30,391 nucleotides of DNA from Sulfurovum sp. (lineage in GTDB: Bacteria > Campylobacterota > Campylobacteria > Campylobacterales > Sulfurovaceae). The DNA is taken from contig WGDG01000278.1 of the NCBI GenBank assembly GCA_015493425.1, positions 1 through 30,391 on the forward strand. The letters are read 5' to 3'. A model generated the notes under the pieces. That model was not told the DNA's origin, searched no databases, and saw only the letters and a list, made by a program, of their open reading frames with translations. Every line of letters starts with the position of its first letter. Position 1 is the stretch's first letter. Below, in pieces: positions 8,033-15,232 of the stretch. The position numbers and the translations under genes were made by a program.

Positions 8033-9754
8033 TTCGGTTCCGATATAACGTTTTTTCTTACTTGCTTTCATCTGTGTAAGATCAACCAGAATAAAGCCGT
8101 CAATACAGTAGTTAAAGTGCTTGTCATACCCAAAATCCATAAATACAACCCCGCCGGGTTCACATATCTCCGCATACTGTTTATAGAGTGTTGGGATGGT
8201 ATAGCCCATATATCCCAGCTCCTCTTTCAGTACCCTCTGATCCGCTCTGTAGTCACACCCGCAAAAAATCTCTTCGCAGTACTCTTTTGTCTCCGCCGGT
8301 ATTTTATAGGGCGCCTTATGGGTTACAAGCTTTTCTTTTGTCCCAAAGTAGCAGTTGTAAAAATAGACAATCATCGCTTTGGCCTGCACCGTAAAGCTGT
8401 CACTTAAACTAACCGGTCCGAAGAGATAACGGATATGGGGACGGCTGCGTACATAGGCACCGATCCCCTGCCACAGATAATCCAGTGCTTTTGAATTCCA
8501 GTATTTTGGCTGCACGAAACTTCTTCCAAGTTCCAAACCCTGCTCAAAACAGCTTTCGAACGCCTTGTCAAACCGAAACAGTGTACTGGTATAAAGCCCT
8601 TCTTTTCCAAACGTATTCACAATATTCGCACACTCTCCAATGCGGTACGCACCGGCAATTTCAAGATTTTCGTCATCCCAGATAATAAGATGCTTATAAT
8701 AAAAATCATACCTGTCTACATCCCGCTTTTCGCCGCTTCCCTCACCTACATGTCTGAAACTGATCTCCCGAAGTCTTCCGATCTCCTTGATGACACAGTT
8801 CTCTATACAACTTTCATACACGATAATCAATTTCCCGTCTGATGTTGTTCCCAGCGTTGTACCCTGTTGCTTCAGGGCTGTTTTGATGTCTGAAGGAGAC
8901 TCTGAAAGAGAGATGCCTTTTTGGACTTTCAGCAGGTTGCTTTTGCCTTTGGCAACACGGTTGAAGTGTTTTCGAAGCAGCTTGACTGCCTCTTTCTCCG
9001 GCAGCCCGGAAATGGCATAGCTCTCATAGGGAATCGCATTGCCAATACGAAAGCCGATCTCCTTGCCATACGCCTTGAACATTTCATGTGGCAGCGTTGC
9101 CGTTGCCAAAGCACGGTTTATCATCGACAACAGATAGAAGCTCTTGGAATTCTTGGCTTCAATATAAATGGGAAGGATTGGCGCATAGTGTTTTCTTCCC
9201 AACTTGTAAAATCCGGCTTTCCACGGAGTATCTTTCACACCGCCCGGTCTGGCTCGGCTGACCTCTCCGGAAGGAAAGATAACAACAGCTTCTTCCGCTT
9301 CAAGTGCAGTATTGATCGCTTTGAGTGTTTCTTTCGTCATTTTCCCGTTGATATTGTCTACAGGGATAACCATACTGCGAAGATTGTCAAACTGTTCCAA
9401 AAAAGCGTTGGCCACGATCTTGACATCTTTTCGAACCCCTTTGATCAGCTGCAGCAGTGCCATCGCATCGAGTGCACCAAGCGGATGGTTTGCCACAATC
9501 ACCACTCTGCCGTAGGGAGGAATATTGCCAAGTTCATTCTGTTTGATGGCAATATCAACCTCAAAATGTTCCAACACCGCCTCAATAAAACTGAATGCAT
9601 CCTTGTGCCGGTTTTGTTCAAGAAAAGTGTTGATCTCCCGTTCATGGTAAAACTTCTTTACAGAAGAAAAAAGCAGGGACTTTGCACGCTCAGGAAAACG
9701 TCCAAGCACTGGGTAATGATGCGTCAAATAATTTTCTACACTCAACTGCTGCAT
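8027..9754 (-). CDS. Two-domain acyltransferase, OlsF-like ornithine lipid synthase (PlsC-like plus OlsB-like)
   Basis: This 575-residue protein joins two acyltransferase modules. The N-terminal PlsC/OlsA-like domain (about 60-250) has ANHPLGALD, with H90 and D96 as the catalytic pair in an HX5D spacing, and FPSGEVSR (160-167) for the substrate-binding motif. The C-terminal GNAT-like domain (about 310-500) resembles OlsB acyl-ACP N-acyltransferases: IGRLREISFRHVG, VDRYDFYYKHLIIWD, IAGAYRIG and LELGRSFV. The order matches OlsF, the bifunctional enzyme described in Serratia proteamaculans and Flavobacterium johnsoniae, in which the C-terminal part N-acylates ornithine and the N-terminal part O-acylates the product. 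Ornithine lipids contain no phosphorus and replace phospholipids under Pi limitation, which suits the pst neighbourhood. It starts in a TGATG overlap with the upstream small ORF and shares its Pho-type promoter. Activity is inferred; other lipids or amino acid acceptors are possible. Confidence 0.82.
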   Translation of the reverse strand: MQQLSVENYLTHHYPVLGRFPERAKSLLFSSVKKFYHEREINTFLEQNRHKDAFSFIEAVLEHFEVDIAIKQNELGNIPPYGRVVIVANHPLGALDAMALLQLIKGVRKDVKIVANAFLEQFDNLRSMVIPVDNINGKMTKETLKAINTALEAEEAVVIFPSGEVSRARPGGVKDTPWKAGFYKLGRKHYAPILPIYIEAKNSKSFYLLSMINRALATATLPHEMFKAYGKEIGFRIGNAIPYESYAISGLPEKEAVKLLRKHFNRVAKGKSNLLKVQKGISLSESPSDIKTALKQQGTTLGTTSDGKLIIVYESCIENCVIKEIGRLREISFRHVGEGSGEKRDVDRYDFYYKHLIIWDDENLEIAGAYRIGECANIVNTFGKEGLYTSTLFRFDKAFESCFEQGLELGRSFVQPKYWNSKALDYLWQGIGAYVRSRPHIRYLFGPVSLSDSFTVQAKAMIVYFYNCYFGTKEKLVTHKAPYKIPAETKEYCEEIFCGCDYRADQRVLKEELGYMGYTIPTLYKQYAEICEPGGVVFMDFGYDKHFNYCIDGFILVDLTQMKASKKKRYIGTEL

Positions 9755-9963
9755 CAGGCGATCCTGTAATACATATTGATCTCTTCAATAAAGTGTTCGC
9801 TGACTGATTTTGCCTTTTTATGCACACTAAAAAGTGTCTCAACCAGTTCCCACTCTTCATAGATCAACTCATAAGCTTCCTCTTTTGAAATACCAAAGGC
9901 TTTGGTCATACGTTTGGCAAGCTTTTCAATCTTTTTCTCCGATACGGTCACTGTCTCTGTCAT
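9754..9963 (-). CDS. Small conserved-looking protein coupled to the OlsF-like gene
   Basis: This 69-residue protein is highly charged and predicted helical, with no membrane segment or cysteines. Its middle contains AFGISKEEAYELIYEEWELVETLF, which could form a helical hairpin. I do not recognise the family. The ATG at 9963 is preferred to the GTG one codon earlier because GGAG then lies 7 nt upstream. The stop overlaps the start of the olsF-like gene as TGATG, suggesting translational coupling and a function tied to that enzyme. It is the first gene after a Pho-type promoter. Confidence 0.75.
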   Translation of the reverse strand: MTETVTVSEKKIEKLAKRMTKAFGISKEEAYELIYEEWELVETLFSVHKKAKSVSEHFIEEINMYYRIA

Positions 9964-9992
9964 CACTGTACTCCATATAATAAGATAAAGTA

Positions 9993-10026
9993 ATCATAAG
10001 ACATTTTAGTAACAGAATGGATACAA
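9993..10026 (-). promoter_or_regulatory. Predicted Pho-type box and -10 of the small ORF-olsF-like operon
   Basis: Minus-strand repeat TTGTATC-CATT-CTGTTAC at 10009-10026 is followed after exactly 10 bp by TATGAT (9993-9998). Predicted +1 near 9986, leader 23 nt to the ATG at 9963. It lies back to back with the plus-strand box of the HD gene, with 13 bp between them. Confidence 0.65.
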
Positions 10027-10039
10027 AATATTCACATCG

Positions 10040-10073
10040 ATGTTACCATTTTGATACGCTTTCAAAGTAGACT
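10040..10073 (+). promoter_or_regulatory. Predicted Pho-type box and -10 of the HD-domain gene
   Basis: Plus-strand repeat ATGTTAC-CATT-TTGATAC at 10040-10057 is followed after exactly 10 bp by TAGACT (10068-10073), a 4/6 -10. Predicted +1 near 10080, leader 23 nt to the TTG start. It is the weaker of the divergent pair by half-site match but has the same geometry as the others. Confidence 0.58.
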
Positions 10074-10102
10074 GATACCCATCATTTAAAGGAGCATACT
10101 CA

Positions 10103-11461
10103 TTGACAACGTCTGCACAGATGGCAATTGAAGCCTGCTATATGCATATTATCGGACACAAAATATTCGTTCGGATGAAAGATATTCCTATGTACCTTTC
10201 CCAGAAAACACGTGACAGTATACGCAACCGTTACAGCCACTCCGTTGAAGTCGCAGAGAGTACCGCGCATCTGCTCAATCATGTCAGCCGGGAACTGGGA
10301 GAGGGTGTTGACCTCGATTTCATGGGTGTTGCCCGTATTATAGGTCTGGTACACGACATCGGCCATACCGCTTTTGGCCATGACGGAGAGCATATCCTCG
10401 ACATGCATTTCAAAGAGGCTTCTGCAAACTTCCCCCGCCCTGTCCGTTTCAATGCCAACCTGAACAACTTTCGGCGTATTGAAAAGTACGGACTCTTCAG
10501 TATGCTGCCTCAAACGGTCAAACATTATGCACTTGCCTCCCTGCTCAAACGCAAAAAAGAACTGAAGCAGTACCCTGAATACCGCTTCATTGCAAGCTAC
10601 CTCAAACATGCCATCAAACAAGAGGAGCACTACCTCCGCAAAAAAGGGTTTGCCCTGCACAATACTACCGGAAGAACTATTCTCTCCCAGGCTATGGATC
10701 TTGCCGATGAAAACCGCTACCGTGTGACCGATATCATCGATGCACTCAACATCTACTCCAAGGAAAAGCTCAAACAAATTTTGAAAAAGAGCCTCCCCGA
10801 TACACTGACACTCAAAGAACTGAATGCCTGTGTACCGTTTCAAAGTGACTGTATGCGTCTACATGGAGGCGAAAAACCCGATAGCATTACAGTCAAAGCG
10901 ATACTCATTGAACTGCTCGAGTATGAAAGCCACGCTAAAACAGAGTTTCAAAACTTTATGAACCTCATTTCAATGGCCTTCAACCGTAACTTCATACTTG
11001 ACAAACAAGGACGCCTTGTGCCACAAAACAGCCATATAGAAGCATTACGTACTTCTTTTGCCAACATTGCGAAACACTACATTTGGGGTTCCAAACGCAT
11101 GAAAAAGATCAAGCAGCCCTACAAACACTATTTTGCAACCGTGGTGACGTATTTTATCAAAGAGGAATATATGGTTACACTCATTGACAGCAGCAGTTAC
11201 CGTAACATGCTTTTGGCACTCAAAAGCTCTTCTCTGCCACCCAAAACAAGACGCTATGAGGAACTGCTGCTGCTACGAAATTTTCTGGGAGGGTTGACAA
11301 ACCCCAAAATAGAAGAACTCTACAAACAGATCAAGCTGCTTAAACTGGAGAAAAAATACGCGATGAAAGTGACAAAGAAAGAGCGTTTTCTCAAAACACC
11401 TACCATCGATAGCTTCGAGAAGAAACTGCAAAAGTTAGAATTGCGCATAAGTTGTATGTAA
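10103..11461 (+). CDS. HD-domain phosphohydrolase, dGTPase-like dNTP triphosphohydrolase
   Basis: This 452-residue protein belongs to the HD superfamily and resembles dGTPase-like dNTP triphosphohydrolases, which split dNTPs into deoxynucleoside and tripolyphosphate. The N-terminal half has RYSHSVEVAE (H46), then the HD pair in LVHDIGHTAFGHDGE (H84, D85), with the distal aspartate probably in LSQAMDLADENRY. The HDIGHTPFGHxGE-type block is characteristic of dGTPases. The C-terminal half is basic and helical and I do not recognise a further domain. The start is a TTG with AAAGGAG 8 nt upstream; the next ATG (10121) has poorer spacing. It is divergent from the olsF-like operon and carries its own Pho-type box, so it may act in phosphate recycling or nucleotide-pool control during starvation. 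Substrate is unknown; YfbR- or SAMHD1-like specificity cannot be excluded. Confidence 0.83.
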   Translation: MTTSAQMAIEACYMHIIGHKIFVRMKDIPMYLSQKTRDSIRNRYSHSVEVAESTAHLLNHVSRELGEGVDLDFMGVARIIGLVHDIGHTAFGHDGEHILDMHFKEASANFPRPVRFNANLNNFRRIEKYGLFSMLPQTVKHYALASLLKRKKELKQYPEYRFIASYLKHAIKQEEHYLRKKGFALHNTTGRTILSQAMDLADENRYRVTDIIDALNIYSKEKLKQILKKSLPDTLTLKELNACVPFQSDCMRLHGGEKPDSITVKAILIELLEYESHAKTEFQNFMNLISMAFNRNFILDKQGRLVPQNSHIEALRTSFANIAKHYIWGSKRMKKIKQPYKHYFATVVTYFIKEEYMVTLIDSSSYRNMLLALKSSSLPPKTRRYEELLLLRNFLGGLTNPKIEELYKQIKLLKLEKKYAMKVTKKERFLKTPTIDSFEKKLQKLELRISCM

Positions 11462-11465
11462 AATA

Positions 11466-12149
11466 TCAGGCCAGCTTGTAACCTACACCCCATACCGGTT
11501 CAAAGTAATGTTTGCACCCCTCCGGATCGAGCTTTTTCTTCAGGCGGTTCATCGCCACATTAATGGTTTTGTCATGAAAGTTGCTACTGTCGTTTCCCCA
11601 GACTTCATCACGAAGGTAGTCTCTGTCAAGAGGCTGACCTGCATTTTTGACAAAGGTATGAAGGAGCCTGAATTCAAGGCCGGTCAGTGCTACCTGACGG
11701 TTCTCTACATAGAGTTCACGGCGTTTAAGGTCGAGAGCAATATCACGATAACGGACTTTATCCGAAACCAGCGCACCGCTTCTTCGCAACAGGGCTTCAA
11801 TGCGCAGTACCAGCTCTTTGTGACTGAAAGGCTTTGTCATATAGTCGTCTCCTCCGCACAGAAACCCCTCTTCAAGATCCTGTTCCCGGTCACGTGCGGT
11901 CAGAAAGATGACAGGCGTGTCGTACCCGGCAGAGCGCATTTTGGAAACAAACTCGCTGCCCTCCATACCGGGCAGATTACGGTCGACAATCATCAGTGAG
12001 GGATTCTCCTCTTCAAGAAACTGTTCTACACGCTCGGTGGAGAGAAACCCCGTTACGCGGTACCCCGCCTTTTGCAGGTGGTACTCCACCAATTCCAGAA
12101 TATCCGACTCATCTTCAATAACGACAATTTCTATTTCTGTTCTATCCAT
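11466..12149 (-). CDS. OmpR/PhoB-family response regulator, paralogue 2
   Basis: This 227-residue response regulator is the same length as paralogue 1 at 1006-1689 and aligns without gaps over nearly all of it. The receiver has E12/D13, phospho-acceptor D56 in VDRNLPGMEGS and K106 in TKPF. The winged-helix domain has LEFRLLHTF, RDYLRDEVWG and NVAMNRLKKKLD, almost the same recognition-helix stretch as paralogue 1, so both probably bind the same DNA. It has its own Pho-type promoter, consistent with PhoB autoregulation. The predicted +1 coincides with the ATG and there is no Shine-Dalgarno sequence. It converges on the HD gene with a 4-bp gap and no terminator. No sensor kinase is nearby. Family is certain; the PhoB role is strongly suggested by context. 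Confidence 0.93.
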   Translation of the reverse strand: MDRTEIEIVVIEDESDILELVEYHLQKAGYRVTGFLSTERVEQFLEEENPSLMIVDRNLPGMEGSEFVSKMRSAGYDTPVIFLTARDREQDLEEGFLCGGDDYMTKPFSHKELVLRIEALLRRSGALVSDKVRYRDIALDLKRRELYVENRQVALTGLEFRLLHTFVKNAGQPLDRDYLRDEVWGNDSSNFHDKTINVAMNRLKKKLDPEGCKHYFEPVWGVGYKLA

Positions 12150-12155
12150 ACTGCA

Positions 12156-12189
12156 ATGCTAACGCAAAGCGGTTACATTTTTATTACAG
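12156..12189 (-). promoter_or_regulatory. Predicted Pho-type box and -10 of response regulator 2
   Basis: Minus-strand repeat CTGTAAT-AAAA-ATGTAAC at 12172-12189 is followed after exactly 10 bp by TAGCAT (12156-12161). This copy is the closest to the E. coli Pho box because its first half begins CTGT and the spacer is AAAA. Predicted +1 is 12149, the first base of the start codon. The box overlaps the end of the pit gene. Confidence 0.7.
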
Positions 12190-13722
12190 CCCAAGCCCCT
12201 TGAGAACAAAGAAGATGATAGCCGCAAGTATGGCAGCGGCAGGTACGGTAATAATCCATGCTGCAACGATCTTTTTCACCATGTCCCGTTTGACATACTC
12301 CTCTTTCAACATCTTTTTGAGACGCTTGACTTCTTTTTTCTGAGCCTTGTGCGCCTCGACAAGTGCCAGCTTCTTCGCCGGGGCTTCATTGGTGCAGGCA
12401 TCGAGATCGGCTTTAAGCTTGCGCAGCTTCTCCTGTTCTATCTGAAGCTTCTGCTGCTTCTCACTGGTCTTCTTGCTGTCAAGCCACTCTCGTAAGAACC
12501 CAACCCCAAATACCGCACCTACGGCAATGTGGGTTGAGGAGACAGGAAGCCCAAGCTGTGATGCAATAACCACGGTAATGGCTGCTGCCATCATAATAGA
12601 AAACGCACGCATCTGATCAAGCTCGGTAATTTCTGAGCCAACCGTACGGATGAGACGCGGGCCGTAGAGGGCAAGCCCCACAGAGATACCGATACCCCCG
12701 ACAGCCATGACCCAGAATGGAATCGCTGCTTTTTGTGAAACAGCCATATGCAGCAGGGCATCATTTACCGCCGCAAGCGGACCGACGGCGTTGGCTACGT
12801 CATTGGCACCGTGCGCGAAACTGAGCAGTGCCGCGGCAAAAACAAGCGGTATCGTAAAGAGCAGGTTGATATCGGCACGGCTGCCCTCCATCCCGCCTAT
12901 TCTGCCCGCTACGCGCGGTCTGCTCCAGAGGTAGGTTATCACGCCGCCGACCACACCAATGACAAGCGCAATGCCAAAGGTGGGCTTTTTGGTCTGTGGC
13001 AGGAAAGCAAGCATTTGGGTCAAATCTTTCCAGACATGCTTGAGCCCTTTAATCGTAAGGTAGGTCAAAAATGCGGCTGCCATAATAGCCAATAATATCG
13101 GGACAACCTTTCGCGCCGCACGCAGCCGGTCTTCTTTATAGAGTATCTGGGATTTGATAACGTAAAGGAAAAGTGCCGCAATGACCCCGCCAAGCAGCGG
13201 TGAAATGATCCACGAAGCAACGATCTTCCCCATCGTACCCCAGGAGACTATGGCAAACCCACCCGCGGCAATACCACCGCCCAAAACACCGCCGACAATG
13301 GAGTGTGTAGTCGAAACCGGCGCCTTGAGCCAGGTAGCGAGGTTGAGCCAGATCGCAGCTGCCAGCAGAGCCGCCGACATGGCATAGACAAAAAGCATCG
13401 GGTCGCCGCCAAAGGCTGCGGGGTCGACAATGCCTTTCTTGATGGTACCGACCACATCACCCCCGGCAACCAGTGCACCCATCGCTTCAAATATCGCAGC
13501 AATGACAATAACACCACCCATAGAGATCGCCCCTGCACCATAGGCCGGCCCGACATTGTTCGCCACATCGTTCGCACCAATGTTCATTGCCATATAGGCA
13601 CCGAAGATCGCTGCCATGACAAGGAAACCACCGTTGGCAACACCGCCGCCAAGCCCCTGTGCATACCATGCCACCGCCAGAGCAAAGAGTGCCCCAAACC
13701 CCACTTTCAAACCGTTTTTCAT
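12184..13722 (-). CDS. pit: PiT-family inorganic phosphate transporter
   Basis: PiT proteins are low-affinity, ion-coupled inner-membrane phosphate transporters. The 512-residue protein carries two copies of the family signature: NIGANDVANNVGPAYGAGAI near the N-terminus and AHGANDVANAVGPLAAV in the second half, each within transmembrane helices. PVSTTHSIVGGVLGGG and PVSSTHIAVGAVFGVG are the matching second motifs. A long charged, probably coiled-coil cytoplasmic segment (SKKTSEKQQKLQIEQEKLRKL and following) precedes the last helix. I chose the ATG at 13722 (MKNGLK) because AAGGA lies 6 nt upstream; the frame opens at 13758 but without a ribosome-binding site. A Pho-type site upstream is not in proper register. 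Sulfate or other anion transport is less likely. Confidence 0.94.
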   Translation of the reverse strand: MKNGLKVGFGALFALAVAWYAQGLGGGVANGGFLVMAAIFGAYMAMNIGANDVANNVGPAYGAGAISMGGVIVIAAIFEAMGALVAGGDVVGTIKKGIVDPAAFGGDPMLFVYAMSAALLAAAIWLNLATWLKAPVSTTHSIVGGVLGGGIAAGGFAIVSWGTMGKIVASWIISPLLGGVIAALFLYVIKSQILYKEDRLRAARKVVPILLAIMAAAFLTYLTIKGLKHVWKDLTQMLAFLPQTKKPTFGIALVIGVVGGVITYLWSRPRVAGRIGGMEGSRADINLLFTIPLVFAAALLSFAHGANDVANAVGPLAAVNDALLHMAVSQKAAIPFWVMAVGGIGISVGLALYGPRLIRTVGSEITELDQMRAFSIMMAAAITVVIASQLGLPVSSTHIAVGAVFGVGFLREWLDSKKTSEKQQKLQIEQEKLRKLKADLDACTNEAPAKKLALVEAHKAQKKEVKRLKKMLKEEYVKRDMVKKIVAAWIITVPAAAILAAIIFFVLKGLGL

Positions 13723-13823
13723 CGCATATCCTTTATCTGGAGCACTACTGTGCCTCATGGAAAAATATCATGTTTTTATTCAGCTAATAATACAGAAATT
13801 ACATTTTAGGGTGGCTTTTGAAG

Positions 13824-13847
13824 ATGTGCCGATAAAAATCGGCACAT
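13824..13847 (-). terminator. Strong hairpin between porin 1 and pit
   Basis: ATGTGCCGAT-AAAA-ATCGGCACAT is a perfect 10-bp inverted repeat with a 4-nt loop, 27 bp beyond the porin 1 stop. On the minus strand the downstream tract is CTTC rather than a T-run, so it is either a non-canonical terminator or an mRNA 3'-end stabiliser. The rest of the 13723-13874 gap holds the pit leader and an imperfect Pho-like repeat only. Confidence 0.5.
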
Positions 13848-13874
13848 AAAGAGAAAAAAATGTGAACGTTGAAC

Positions 13875-15047
13875 TTAGAATTTATAGATCATATCCAGCT
13901 GAACACGCTCATAGTCTGCCTCTTCTCCCGTATGACTTTTGCTTGCATAGAGTGTGTCAAAGAAGAAACTGCCGGCAAGGTAGAGGTTCTTGCCCGCTTT
14001 GTACTTACCTCTGATCGCATGCCCTTTTGCCCCGGTACCGCCGCCAAAATTGTCCGAATCGGAGTAGGCAGCGAATGTCGCATCTTCCTGAAGATCGGTA
14101 TAGGAGTATTTCACCTGCCAGTCACCCACTTTCTTGGCTTTACCCAGCTTAATCGCCAGGTCGTATCCGAAGTTGTTGTCATCTGCCCCGAAGTTATAGA
14201 CGACACCTGCAGCGGCTTTCAGCGGCATTCCAAAGAGATCACCAAACTGCAACTCTGCAAACCCCTCAACGATGTGATAGTTGTTCGCATACAATCCGTT
14301 AGCATCAAGCGTATTTCCTTTATCTTTGCCAAAAAGAGGCACGTTCCCTTTCAACCCGTCATAATAATAAAAACCTGCACCCAGATTGAGTTTTGCACTC
14401 TCGAGCACCAACTTCTGTACATACTGCGCAATGAAAAGGTTGACCCTATCAGCTTCATCCAAAGCATTCTCTTCCAGTGTAGGCTGGTTTATCCCCAGAG
14501 TGATGATTCTGGAGTCATCCTTGTACTGATAGTTTACCCCGTTCATAGATACATCGTTATCCCATACAAGCTGTGACTTGATCGGTCTGTACATCATATA
14601 GGGCTCTCTACCTATTTTTAAGACAGAATTGCCATCTTTATAGGTAAATCCCAGTACATTAAATCTCAACGACTGAAAAAAGTAGTCACCCAACGGCTGA
14701 TCGTCAAGGAATGTCTGGTTTCCTGATGTTGGATTTCCAAAACCGGATCGCATCCCCACTTCAAAAGAAAGTTTGTCAGTCATATCATACGTGACACCAA
14801 GTCTCAATCTGTAACGGTTTCTATATGTGTTCTCTTTGTCATCCCGAACGATACTCTCATACCGCAATCTCAAGTCACCCTTAAAATGGATCCTCTCAAG
14901 TACACTTTTTTCAGCGACCGGAACGTGTGCTTCACTCCCTGCACGTTTCTGCTTCTTCTCGTCTATGCGCTCATGCGGATGTTTCTCATAGGTTTCTGCT
15001 TGAGCGAGTGTTGCCACTGCTGCCAGCGATAAAATAATACGTTTCAT
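13875..15047 (-). CDS. Putative outer-membrane porin 1
   Basis: This 390-residue precursor has a short Sec signal peptide (MKRIILSLAAVATLAQA, cleavage before ETYEK). A charged linker follows, then a series of alternating beta strands starting at HFKGDLRLRYESI and ending in the C-terminal aromatic YERVQLDMIYKF, typical of a beta-barrel outer-membrane protein. It resembles the putative porins seen in Campylobacterota (Porin_5-like). The start at 15047 has AAGGA 8 nt upstream; the ATG at 15065 lies upstream of that ribosome-binding site. The Pho-type box before it suggests entry of phosphate or phosphorylated compounds. Substrate selectivity cannot be read from the sequence. Confidence 0.82.
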   Translation of the reverse strand: MKRIILSLAAVATLAQAETYEKHPHERIDEKKQKRAGSEAHVPVAEKSVLERIHFKGDLRLRYESIVRDDKENTYRNRYRLRLGVTYDMTDKLSFEVGMRSGFGNPTSGNQTFLDDQPLGDYFFQSLRFNVLGFTYKDGNSVLKIGREPYMMYRPIKSQLVWDNDVSMNGVNYQYKDDSRIITLGINQPTLEENALDEADRVNLFIAQYVQKLVLESAKLNLGAGFYYYDGLKGNVPLFGKDKGNTLDANGLYANNYHIVEGFAELQFGDLFGMPLKAAAGVVYNFGADDNNFGYDLAIKLGKAKKVGDWQVKYSYTDLQEDATFAAYSDSDNFGGGTGAKGHAIRGKYKAGKNLYLAGSFFFDTLYASKSHTGEEADYERVQLDMIYKF

Positions 15048-15081
15048 ATTGTGGTTCCTTGGCATGTTTAAATATAAAACA

Positions 15082-15115
15082 ATAGTAAGAACTATCTATT
15101 ACAAAAGTATTACAA
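15082..15115 (-). promoter_or_regulatory. Predicted Pho-type box and -10 of porin 1
   Basis: Minus-strand repeat TTGTAAT-ACTT-TTGTAAT at 15098-15115, with both half-sites identical, is followed after exactly 10 bp by TACTAT (15082-15087). Predicted +1 near 15075, leader 28 nt. Confidence 0.72.
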
Positions 15116-15192
15116 TTTTGATAATGAATCGTATTATATAAGAGGTTGCAGGTTGTATGTGTAGAAAAGAGACAGTTTTTTGGACATTTTGG

Positions 15193-15220
15193 CAAGAAAG
15201 AGGAAAGCTCCTCTTTCTTG
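15193..15220 (-). terminator. Terminator of porin 2
   Basis: A perfect 12-bp inverted repeat (CAAGAAAGAGGA / TCCTCTTTCTTG) with a 4-nt loop lies 12 bp downstream of the porin 2 stop. The minus-strand arm itself ends in TTTCTTG and is not followed by a long T-run, but stem length makes termination or mRNA 3'-end protection likely. Confidence 0.65.
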
Positions 15221-15232
15221 TTTCTAAAGGTG

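Noticed and set aside
8921..9769. Plus-strand open frame (282 codons) opposite the olsF-like gene
   Set aside because: Antisense shadow of a clear two-domain acyltransferase; composition is not protein-like.
13787..13804. Pho-like repeat ATGTAAT-TTCT-GTATTAT upstream of pit
   Set aside because: The half-sites are out of register (the better second half CTGTATT sits at a 9-bp offset) and no -10 hexamer lies 10 bp downstream, unlike the other seven sites.
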